Assembly: GCA_031263945.1 (NCBI GenBank)
Contig: JAISEW010000016.1
Coordinates: 1 to 11,708, forward strand
Direction: 5' to 3'
Source: Gracilibacteraceae bacterium
GTDB taxonomy: Bacteria > Bacillota > Desulfitobacteriia > Desulfitobacteriales > Syntrophobotulaceae
Length of the DNA: 11,708 nt
In this document: positions 6,278-11,708 of the stretch, one piece after another
How positions within the stretch are numbered: position 1 is the first letter of the stretch
Layout of the letters: each line of letters starts with the position of its first letter
Translations under genes and position numbers: made by a program
The notes under the pieces: model-generated
Databases searched by the model: none
What the model saw: the letters and a program-made list of their open reading frames with translations, nothing else
Told to the model about the DNA's origin: nothing

Positions 6278-8654
6278 GGAGCGTCACCAGACCTTTCTCC
6301 CCGTCCAGCTCGACCAGAGCGCCGTCTTGCACGTGCGCCAGCAGGCGCGGCACGGAAACGACGGCGGGGATGCCCATCTCCCGCAGGACGATGGCGGCGT
6401 GTGAGAGCAGGCTGCCGTACTCGACCAAGACGCCGGCGGCAATGGGAAAGAGCATGATCCATCCGGGATCGGTGCGCTGGGCGACGAGGATCTCCCCGGG
6501 CCTGATCACGGCGTGAGCGGGGTCGGTAACGACGCGCGCCCGGCCGCGGACGATCCCCGGACAGCAGCCCAGACCGCGGAGGACGCCGCCGTCTTCGGGA
6601 ACGGCGCTGTCGCCGCCGGCTGTTTCCGGCGGGTGGCGCGCGCTCAAGGCGGCGCAGTCATAGGTTTCAAAACGGTCGGGAGCGCCGCCGTCATAGGCCG
6701 CGTATTCCTGCCGGCGCAGAGCGGCCAGACCGCGCAGATCGCGCGTCGTGGCCGTGCCTTCGATATAGGCGAGGACTTCGCCGTATTCCAGATAAAAAAC
6801 GTCGTCCCGCCGGTCCAGCGCTCCGAAGCTGGCCAGGCGCGCGCCGATCTCCCGGAAGACGGAGCGCACCGCGCCAAAAACGCGTGTGCGCTCGAAACGC
6901 AGATTCTCCCGGTTGCGCACGGTGCGGCGGGCGTTGCGCAGAAGCCAGACGAGCAGAGGCCGTTTCCAGCCGGCGCGGCGCAGGACGGCGGCTTCGTCGA
7001 CGGTTTCGGCGGCCGCCGTCTGCCCGGCCTGGAGTTTGCGGGCGAAATTGCCGACGGCGCGGTAGAGGGTCAGGGGATCGTCGTTCAGGGTCGCGCTCTC
7101 CAGTTTCAACTCATTGATACAGCGGTCGCCGAATGTGTCCAGATAAGACGCGAAGAGCCCGCGCAGATCCTCCGGCAGTTCCCGGCCGATCCGGACGACG
7201 CCGCCGGTCAGGAGCAGATCGACGAGAGCGTCGTCCCGGCAGGCCAGACTCGCCATTTCGCGGACGCGGCGGGCGGGCTCGGCGCTGATGATGTCGCCGC
7301 TGTGGCGCAGCAGGGCGTTGGTCAGGCTGTCGCCCTCCGCTCCGCAGAAGGCCGTGAGGGTATTTTTCAAGAGACCGTAAAAGATCATGGCGAAAAAATC
7401 GTTGACCACGGGCGCGGTCCAGTTCTTCAGGAGCCGGCTCTCCAGATCCCGGTAATAGGCGGCGAGTTCGGCTGTCGACAGGAGACTCAGGTCGTCCCGG
7501 CGCACAGTGGCGGCGAGAAGGCGCAGGAAACCGGCGGTTGAGGCGTCCAAGCGGCGGTAATGGCGGAAAAGTTTGCGGGCGGCGCTCCGGATAGAGGCGT
7601 TCGACGGCTGGGGCAGGAGGGCGCGCACACGCGGCGGTAAATTTTCCTTGACGCCCATCATCTGTTCCATGAAGGCGGCGTTGGTCTTGTAGCCCGGCAG
7701 GATGGCCACGAGCTTGTACCAGGAGAGGAGGTTGTAGTAGACCTGACCGTCGTGCAGGCCGAGCATGTGGCTGAAAATGAAGTCGTTGGCCGCGATGATC
7801 CGTTCGCTCACGCCCAGCACCCGGCACATTTCCCGGTAGACATGCTCATAGGCCATACGGATGAAGGAAAAAGTCAGCGGCGTGGTCACGCCGTTGTAAC
7901 TCTCGGCGATATTGCTGTTATCCCAAATATTGACAATTCCTTCCCGTCCCGTGTAGAGCCGCAGAGAGGTGATCGGCCGGGATTGCAGGAGGAACAGACG
8001 TCCCTCTTCATAAGCCCACTCGATATCCTGAGCCCGGCCGAAGAAGCGGCCGGCGCGGCGGCAGAGAGAGGCGACCTCCAGACATTGCGCCTGGGTCAAG
8101 ACCCCGCCTTCGCCGATGACGCCGGAGGCGCGCACCCGGTATGTATCCGCGTCGGAGGAGCCGTCTACCAAAGCGTCGCCGAGACCGGCCACGGCGCTGA
8201 CGACGCACTCTCCGGCGTCGCCGGTGACCGGATTGGCGCCGAAAGCGACGCCGGCGCAGTCGGCTTGTACCATGCGCTGGACCAGAACAGCCATTTGCGC
8301 CTGAGGCGGGAGACCGTGTTCCCGGCGATAGGCCTCTGCCCGCTCGGTCCGCGCCGAGGCGCGGACGTCTTCGACGCGGGCGCAGACCTCGCCTTGCGGG
8401 ACGTTGAGGTAGGTCGCGAATTGGCCGGCGAAAGAATGCCGGTCGCCGTCCTCGTCGGCGGCGGAGGAACGCACGGCAAAAAGCGTTCCGTCGCTGAAAG
8501 CCGCCAGTGCCTGAGCGGTTTCCTCCGCGGAGGCGCCCTCGTGGTCCAGAACGAACCAAGCGGGAATGTCCTCGGTGATACGGGCCAGACGGGCCAGCGC
8601 TTCCGCTTTGCCGCCGATGCGCCGCGGATCGTAAGTTTCTTGGGTGTGGATCAT
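6267..8654 (-). CDS. Rifampin-phosphotransferase-like dikinase (PPDK-type ATP-grasp + C-terminal His domain)
   Basis: This is a 795-residue enzyme. The N-terminal PEP-synthase-type ATP-binding domain shows IGGKAEALARL (residues 13-23), FAVRSSAADEDGDRHSFAGQ (59-78), VLVQRMVQADCAGVAFGANP (123-142) and DIEWAYEEGRLFLLQSRPIT (210-229). The C-terminal swivelling domain carries the phospho-histidine motif SLLSHAAIVLREMGIPAVVS with the catalytic His at 752. The middle (about 235-660) is not the PEP/pyruvate barrel, and that barrel is absent after the His domain. The order ATP domain, substrate domain, His domain at the end matches rifampin phosphotransferases, which use ATP to phosphorylate a hydroxyl and release AMP and phosphate. 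The role here is probably phosphorylation of a pathway intermediate, not resistance; the substrate is unknown. AGGAGG lies eight bases before the ATG. It overlaps the next gene by 11 bases. Confidence 0.88.
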   Translation of the reverse strand: MIHTQETYDPRRIGGKAEALARLARITEDIPAWFVLDHEGASAEETAQALAAFSDGTLFAVRSSAADEDGDRHSFAGQFATYLNVPQGEVCARVEDVRASARTERAEAYRREHGLPPQAQMAVLVQRMVQADCAGVAFGANPVTGDAGECVVSAVAGLGDALVDGSSDADTYRVRASGVIGEGGVLTQAQCLEVASLCRRAGRFFGRAQDIEWAYEEGRLFLLQSRPITSLRLYTGREGIVNIWDNSNIAESYNGVTTPLTFSFIRMAYEHVYREMCRVLGVSERIIAANDFIFSHMLGLHDGQVYYNLLSWYKLVAILPGYKTNAAFMEQMMGVKENLPPRVRALLPQPSNASIRSAARKLFRHYRRLDASTAGFLRLLAATVRRDDLSLLSTAELAAYYRDLESRLLKNWTAPVVNDFFAMIFYGLLKNTLTAFCGAEGDSLTNALLRHSGDIISAEPARRVREMASLACRDDALVDLLLTGGVVRIGRELPEDLRGLFASYLDTFGDRCINELKLESATLNDDPLTLYRAVGNFARKLQAGQTAAAETVDEAAVLRRAGWKRPLLVWLLRNARRTVRNRENLRFERTRVFGAVRSVFREIGARLASFGALDRRDDVFYLEYGEVLAYIEGTATTRDLRGLAALRRQEYAAYDGGAPDRFETYDCAALSARHPPETAGGDSAVPEDGGVLRGLGCCPGIVRGRARVVTDPAHAVIRPGEILVAQRTDPGWIMLFPIAAGVLVEYGSLLSHAAIVLREMGIPAVVSVPRLLAHVQDGALVELDGEKGLVTLLEE

Positions 8655-8685
8655 CTTGTCAGCCTCCTGAGGTGCGGCCGCCTTG

Positions 8686-9597
8686 CTACACGAAGAAAAA
8701 TGGCGCCAGCCCCAGCATACAGTACATCACCAGCATCCAGACCCCGGGGAATACGGTGAAAAACTTGGCGTTAGCCGGGGTCGGGCTGGAGGCGAAGCGG
8801 AGGGCGGCGGCGACGGCGAAAATATAGAGGACGGACAGGATCGCCAGAAGGAGAAAGCCGACGCGCACCAGGAATCCGGCCAGCACCGTGCTGATGCCGG
8901 AAAGGGTGAGACAAACGAGCCAAACAGTGATCGCGCGGCGCGGTCCCCAGATCTGGGTGTAGGTGTCGACGCCGTATTCCTCGTTTTCCGGCGCGCGCAG
9001 TTTGCGCCCGACTTCGACCACCGTCCCGTCACAGAAGCTGGAAATCATGTAAAACAAAAGCCCCGGACTGAAATGCCCGCCGCGCGGCAGCCATTCCACT
9101 GAGGTGGCGTAGAGGTCGATGAAGGGCATGATGATCATGTGGCTCAGGAGATAGAGGGTCGGCCGGGCTTTGAGCCAGGCGGGGACGAAGAATTCCGCCG
9201 ACATGAGGGCAAACCAGAAATAGACCGCGCCCAAAGTCAGGAGCAGCCGGGAATCGATCCACAGGCTCAAACCGATCTGAATCAAGCCCAAGGCGACGCC
9301 GATCCGCCGCAATTCCCGCAAAGTGACGAGGCCGCGCTGAACAGGCCGGTAAGGCCGATAAGCGCAATCATCCAGGTAATCTTTGTGTTCGTCGGCGACG
9401 CGCAGCAACATGAACCAGCAGAGAGTGATCGCCGCCGCGGTAAGGTACTGCGCGGGGGACGCGTCCCCGAAGGCGGCGCGCGGGTCGTCCAGATGCATGG
9501 AAAAACTCACGGCGCAAAAACCGAAGACGGACATCATCGGTATGTACTGCGCCAGAGGGAAGCGTTCCTTTTGGTAAACGCGCCAGCGTGAGAGCAT
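8686..9597 (-). CDS. UbiA-superfamily prenyltransferase
   Basis: This is an integral membrane protein of about 303 residues with UbiA features. The first Asp-rich motif is DEHKDYLDD (from residue 69, D69/D73/D77), followed by YRPYRPVQRGLVTLREL, where RPxRPxxRGxVTxxEL is typical. The second motif region reads EVGRKLRAPENEEYGVDTYT (from 195) instead of the classical DxxxD, a Glu/Lys-containing variant. About eight hydrophobic segments are visible. UbiA enzymes transfer a prenyl chain from prenyl diphosphate to an aromatic or lipid acceptor in the membrane. The ATG at 9597 has GGAG six bases upstream and is preferred over the GTG at 9615. It is the first gene of the six-gene operon, 31 bases before the dikinase start. 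The acceptor and chain length cannot be read. Confidence 0.86.
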   Translation of the reverse strand: MLSRWRVYQKERFPLAQYIPMMSVFGFCAVSFSMHLDDPRAAFGDASPAQYLTAAAITLCWFMLLRVADEHKDYLDDCAYRPYRPVQRGLVTLRELRRIGVALGLIQIGLSLWIDSRLLLTLGAVYFWFALMSAEFFVPAWLKARPTLYLLSHMIIMPFIDLYATSVEWLPRGGHFSPGLLFYMISSFCDGTVVEVGRKLRAPENEEYGVDTYTQIWGPRRAITVWLVCLTLSGISTVLAGFLVRVGFLLLAILSVLYIFAVAAALRFASSPTPANAKFFTVFPGVWMLVMYCMLGLAPFFFV

Positions 9598-9616
9598 GGT
9601 TTTCTCCGCAGTCACC

Positions 9617-9691
9617 GTTATTTATCAGGGAAGTTCCAGCCGCCGCAGGGATTCAAATTTTTGAACCCTGCTCGTACTCCCTGATAATAAC
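9617..9691 (-). repeat. 75-base nested inverted repeat in the operon leader
   Basis: The outer arms are gttatttatcagggaagt (9617-9634) and actccctgataataac (9676-9691), complementary apart from two single-base bulges. The inner arms gcagggattcaaa (9645-9657) and tttgaaccctgc (9660-9671) form a second stem with one bulged A and a 2-base centre. The element covers the predicted transcript start and ends 19-20 bases before the UbiA start codon. It could be a two-tier RNA hairpin controlling translation, or a double operator. There is no T-run, so it is not a simple terminator. Confidence 0.7.
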
Positions 9692-9720
9692 AGTCTGCGT
9701 CATTCCTCCGCGCTTGTCAA
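9692..9720 (-). promoter_or_regulatory. Probable promoter of the six-gene operon
   Basis: A perfect -35 TTGACA (9715-9720) is preceded on the minus strand by an A/T-rich tract (about 9721-9740) resembling an UP element. At 17-base spacing the -10 is a poor CAGACT (9692-9697), which suggests either activator dependence or a differently placed start. The zeta-like toxin gene ends only 24 bases upstream on the same strand, so readthrough from that operon could also feed this one. Confidence 0.5.
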
Positions 9721-9744
9721 TACTTTTTTTGAAAATAAAAGCGC

Positions 9745-10308
9745 CTACGGGGGGCAGATAAGCCGTGAAATAGCCGAAGCGGACCAATAACGGTTTGCTT
9801 TGATCTGTTCACCAAGCGCGTCTTTGCTGTAAATTACGGTCGGCTCGCTCGTGTTATCGACTATGCGGAGAGTATCGCATTGGTCAATAAATTGGGGAAT
9901 ATTGGCGAGCGATTTTGCGTAGCGGCTGCGGATCTTATCGGGCGGAACACTGTGCCCGCCGGAAAGTTCGCGGCTGCGAACGCGGAACACGTTTAACTCC
10001 GCGCTTGCTGTAAGCACAAACACGCCCTCTATCCGATAGCCCGCTGTCTTTGCCCTCGCAAGTAAATCGAGATTGCGAGGCGTTGACAGCACGGTCTCAA
10101 AGGTAAAAGAACGGCGCTGCGCAAGGCAAAGTTCACGCAGGCGCTCCGCTTCCCGCGCCGCGTCCAAATCAGACGCGCCGCGCCTTGCTTTGATGTCGTC
10201 GGCGTTTACATACAGCCCGACAGTCTCCCACGCCGACGTGACGGAGCTTTTGCCGGAACCGTTCGGACCCGCGAACACCAGTATGCGCGGAGAGTCACTT
10301 GAGTTCAT
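9745..10308 (-). CDS. Zeta-toxin-like P-loop kinase
   Basis: This is a 187-residue nucleotide kinase-like protein. Walker A is GPNGSGKSS (residues 14-22). YVNADDIKA (33-41) and SFTFETVLST (67-76) match the zeta/PezT substrate pocket. VRSRELSGGHSVPPDKIRSR (110-129) carries the basic residues that contact ATP phosphate. Zeta toxins phosphorylate UDP-N-acetylglucosamine, while some relatives use other substrates. The chosen ATG at 10308 overlaps the antitoxin end by 14 bases with only a weak AAGA-type site, so coupling is likely. A longer reading from a TTG at 10362 has less support. Zeta toxins usually pair with epsilon or PezA antitoxins, but here the partner is RelB/DinJ-like. The gene looks intact and less GC-rich than the operon downstream. 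Confidence 0.83.
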   Translation of the reverse strand: MNSSDSPRILVFAGPNGSGKSSVTSAWETVGLYVNADDIKARRGASDLDAAREAERLRELCLAQRRSFTFETVLSTPRNLDLLARAKTAGYRIEGVFVLTASAELNVFRVRSRELSGGHSVPPDKIRSRYAKSLANIPQFIDQCDTLRIVDNTSEPTVIYSKDALGEQIKANRYWSASAISRLICPP

Positions 10309-10606
10309 AAGATCTTTTGCCGTCCGGGTATTCAAGGTAGGGACGGTTTTGTTCGTCGTCAAACAACGCGATTGGCGCGTTTAGCCGAATAGAATTGCCT
10401 ACGCTCGCGCTCGCCGCTTTTCGCATTTGTACATCAAGAGGGTCGTCCGTAATTTCAAGCGCGAACGGAATCGACCTGCTCTGAGCAACGCGGGTAAGGA
10501 AGATATTGATACCCGTGCTCATAGTCATTCCGAGCGCGTTAAACACGGATTCCGCGCTCCGTTTTGTCGTGCTGTCTATGCGAACGCTTAATCTTGTCTC
10601 CGCCAT
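10295..10606 (-). CDS. RelB/DinJ-family antitoxin
   Basis: This is a 103-residue protein starting MAETRLSVRIDSTTKRSAES, the ribbon-helix-helix N-terminus of RelB/DinJ antitoxins, followed by VFNALGMTMSTGINIFLTRV and SIPFALEI, both typical of the family. The ATG is set by GGAGG six bases upstream; upstream in-frame codons to 10705 lack such a site. The protein is expected to repress its own promoter and neutralise the zeta-like kinase encoded by the overlapping downstream gene. Classical RelB/DinJ partners are RelE/YafQ ribonucleases, and none is present. The C-terminus (NRPYLEYPDGKRSYELK) should be the toxin-binding part. Confidence 0.87.
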   Translation of the reverse strand: MAETRLSVRIDSTTKRSAESVFNALGMTMSTGINIFLTRVAQSRSIPFALEITDDPLDVQMRKAASASVGNSIRLNAPIALFDDEQNRPYLEYPDGKRSYELK

Positions 10607-10633
10607 AACACACCTCCAAATCAGTATATGCCT

Positions 10634-10663
10634 ATTATACGCCCGTTGTACGCCCGTTGTCAA
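10634..10663 (-). promoter_or_regulatory. Promoter of the RelB-zeta operon
   Basis: A perfect -35 TTGACA (10658-10663) and a perfect -10 TATAAT (10634-10639) are separated by 18 bases. The predicted start lies just upstream of the GGAGG site of the antitoxin gene, giving a short leader. Such a strong promoter is usually held down by the antitoxin, whose likely operator lies in the spacer. Confidence 0.85.
10639..10660. repeat. Perfect 11-bp tandem repeat in promoter spacer (candidate operator)
   Basis: The unit ACGCCCGTTGT occurs twice head to tail (10639-10649 and 10650-10660), filling the space between the -35 and -10 boxes of the RelB-zeta promoter. The 11-bp spacing puts both copies on the same DNA face, as expected for cooperative binding of ribbon-helix-helix dimers. 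Operator function is inferred. Confidence 0.6.
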
Positions 10664-10670
10664 GATAAAA

Positions 10671-10717
10671 TCTCCCACCGGGTGTGCGACAAATTTGTCA
10701 TGCACCCTCTCCCACCG
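10671..10717. repeat. Palindrome flanked by perfect 10-bp direct repeats
   Basis: A central 12-base perfect palindrome GACAAATTTGTC (10688-10699) sits inside outer arms GGGTG (10680-10684) and CACCC (10703-10707), with three unpaired bases on each side. The block is bracketed by the identical direct repeats tctcccaccg (10671-10680 and 10708-10717). It lies between the divergent RelB-zeta and DUF3791-DUF3990 promoters. It could be a shared operator or a footprint of a small insertion with a target duplication. Confidence 0.6.
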
Positions 10718-10735
10718 TTATTTACAAAATCTTCA

Positions 10736-10764
10736 TTGTAACAAAAACATTTTCGTGGTATTAT
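10736..10764 (+). promoter_or_regulatory. Promoter of the DUF3791-DUF3990 operon
   Basis: A -35 TTGTAA (10736-10741) and a -10 TATTAT (10759-10764) are spaced 17 bases apart. The leader to the ATG at 10814 is about 40 bases and contains GGGAGG eight bases before the start. Confidence 0.7.
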
Positions 10765-10813
10765 AGCGTTTAAGTAGGTTTTTTCTGAACGCCGGGGTCG
10801 GGAGGTCCATACG

Positions 10814-11053
10814 ATGAATAAGAAAAAATCCGAAATGAACGGAGATACCCTGCTCTTCGCCGTTTTCTGTATCGAGGGAATTGCGGAATCCCTAAAAACA
10901 GACGGCGCGGAGGTTTATAAATTGCTGACCGGCGAAGGCAGCATACTCGACACATATATCCTTGAATATTATGACGCGCTCCACACGCAAAGCAAGGAAT
11001 ATATCGTTGATGAGTTGGTGGAATTGATGAAAAAAGAGAGCTTGATTCAATGA
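10814..11053 (+). CDS. DUF3791-family small protein
   Basis: This is a 79-residue acidic helical protein. LFAVFCIEGIAESLKTDGAE (residues 14-33), VYKLL, YILEYYDALHTQSKEYIVDE and the LVELMKK end match the DUF3791 pattern. DUF3791 proteins are commonly encoded just before DUF3990 proteins in Clostridia, and an antitoxin or partner role is plausible but not shown here. GGGAGG lies eight bases before the ATG. The stop overlaps the next start by four bases (ATGA), so the two products are made together. Confidence 0.82.
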   Translation: MNKKKSEMNGDTLLFAVFCIEGIAESLKTDGAEVYKLLTGEGSILDTYILEYYDALHTQSKEYIVDELVELMKKESLIQ

Positions 11054-11529
11054 TCCTCTATCATGGGTCATTTACCGAAGTGGTAAAGCCGGATTTTTGG
11101 CGCGGACGAGAAAAGCTTGATTTCGGCAGGGGTTTTTACACTACGCCCTACAGAGAACAAGCCATAAAATGGACGGAACGCTTTTCGCGCCGCCACAGAA
11201 GCAGGGTCGTATCATCATATAAATTCGACGAAACAGAAGCGCGTAAAAATCTGCGTATACTTGAATTTTCGGCATATAGCGAGGATTGGCTTGACTTCAT
11301 CACCCTTTGCCGCATGGGTGCAGGAAAAAACACCGACTATGATTTGATAATCGGAAGCGTCGCCAACGACAAAGTATTCGACGAATTGGAGGCATATTTC
11401 AACGGTTACTCCGACAAAGTGACGGCAATCAAAAACCTGCGTTATGAGGAGCCGAATTTGCAATACAGTTTCGCGAACCAAGAAACCATAGACCAATATC
11501 TTCATTTTGTATCAAGCGAGGCGGTATGA
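11050..11529 (+). CDS. DUF3990 protein, probable ADP-ribosyltransferase-fold toxin
   Basis: This is a 159-residue protein. The N-terminus LYHGS (residues 3-7) and KLDFGRGFYTTPYREQAIKW (22-41) look like the NAD-binding H and Y motifs of the ADP-ribosyltransferase fold. DYDLIIGSVANDKVF (96-110) and a central WLDFITLCRMG are family features. From memory, DUF3990 belongs to the ADP-ribosyl clan and occurs with DUF3791 partners, suggesting a toxin or effector that modifies a cellular target using NAD. A catalytic Glu is not certain from sequence alone. The start overlaps the first DUF3791 gene (ATGA) and the end overlaps the next gene (ATGA), giving a strict three-gene unit. Confidence 0.8.
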   Translation: MILYHGSFTEVVKPDFWRGREKLDFGRGFYTTPYREQAIKWTERFSRRHRSRVVSSYKFDETEARKNLRILEFSAYSEDWLDFITLCRMGAGKNTDYDLIIGSVANDKVFDELEAYFNGYSDKVTAIKNLRYEEPNLQYSFANQETIDQYLHFVSSEAV

Positions 11530-11708
11530 CAGCCAACAGATTTCTCCTGCAACACAAATACGTCCGCGTGATCAAGCTGTTTTCATCGGAAGCGGGCATT
11601 TCACTGCGCGAGGCGTTGGAGCGCTTCTATCTCTCGGAAACCCATTATGAAATGGAACACGGCATCTCCGATATGCACTGCCGGAGCGACGGATATCTCG
11701 CGGAGGAA
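11526..11708 (+). CDS. Second DUF3791-like protein (3' end outside window)
   Basis: Sixty-one codons are visible before the window ends. The protein begins MTANRFLLQHKYVRVIKLFS and continues SLREALERFYLSETHYEMEH, then ISDMHCRSDGYLAEE. The pattern of an N-terminal helix, a FYxSxTY-like segment and a DMHCxSDxYLAEE end is typical of the third member of DUF3791-DUF3990 clusters. It starts by ATGA overlap with the DUF3990 gene. It differs clearly from the first DUF3791 protein, so it is not a recent duplicate. Its role as a partner or immunity protein is inferred from position. Confidence 0.75.
   Translation, partial: MTANRFLLQHKYVRVIKLFSSEAGISLREALERFYLSETHYEMEHGISDMHCRSDGYLAEE

Noticed and set aside
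6513..8759. Long plus-strand open frames of 342 and 335 codons opposite the dikinase and UbiA genes
   Set aside because: They are mirror frames of GC-rich coding DNA, rich in Ala/Gly/Arg/Asp with no domain pattern, and the minus-strand proteins match known families along their full length.
10295..10705. Longer antitoxin reading from the upstream start at 10705
   Set aside because: The extra N-terminal residues are unlike RelB and would be translated from promoter DNA. The ATG at 10606 has a well-placed GGAGG.
10770..10955. Minus-strand frame of 61 codons opposite the first DUF3791 gene
   Set aside because: Arg/Pro-rich shadow frame with no support; the plus-strand protein has a family match, ribosome binding site and promoter.

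Overview
The window looks like an accessory region of a fairly GC-rich, low-complexity-free bacterial chromosome. The most likely host is an anaerobic, gut-type Clostridia (Bacillota) relative. This inference rests on strong AGGAGG-type ribosome binding sites, consensus sigma-A-type promoters, small MKK...LSGC lipoproteins and a DUF3791/DUF3990 module. No rRNA, tRNA, CRISPR array, transposase or integrase was seen.

Left region (1-1575): two tandem, paralogous lipoprotein genes lie on the minus strand. The first is cut by the window edge. Each has nearly the same promoter and leader. A Phd/YefM-RelE/ParE toxin-antitoxin pair sits between them on the plus strand with its own promoter.

Central region (1634-9720): a tightly packed six-gene minus-strand operon, read from right to left. 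The genes are a UbiA-type prenyltransferase, a rifampin-phosphotransferase-like dikinase (ATP-grasp plus swivelling His domain), a BtaA-like (DUF3419) 3-amino-3-carboxypropyl transferase, a phytol/dolichol-kinase-like membrane protein with an extra membrane half, a GNAT acyltransferase, and an OleC-like acyl-AMP ligase. Start and stop codons overlap or lie within about 30 bases of each other. A TTGACA promoter with an A/T-rich upstream tract and a 75-base nested inverted repeat precede the first gene. Together the genes suggest an undescribed pathway that builds or modifies a lipid or prenyl compound: prenyl transfer, phosphorylation of a hydroxyl or lipid alcohol, addition of a homoserine-like group from SAM, and acyl activation plus acyl transfer. 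The product is not known to me and cannot be read from the sequence.

Right region (9745-11708): a RelB/DinJ-type antitoxin gene precedes and overlaps a small zeta-toxin-like kinase gene on the minus strand. This is an unusual pairing, driven by a near-consensus promoter that carries a perfect 11-bp tandem repeat. Next to it is a palindrome flanked by 10-bp direct repeats. Divergently on the plus strand lies a DUF3791-DUF3990-DUF3791-like triad with ATGA overlaps, a probable ADP-ribosyltransferase-type toxin module. Its last gene is cut by the right edge. The biosynthetic operon is thus flanked by three toxin-antitoxin-like modules, which fits a mobile or recently acquired island.
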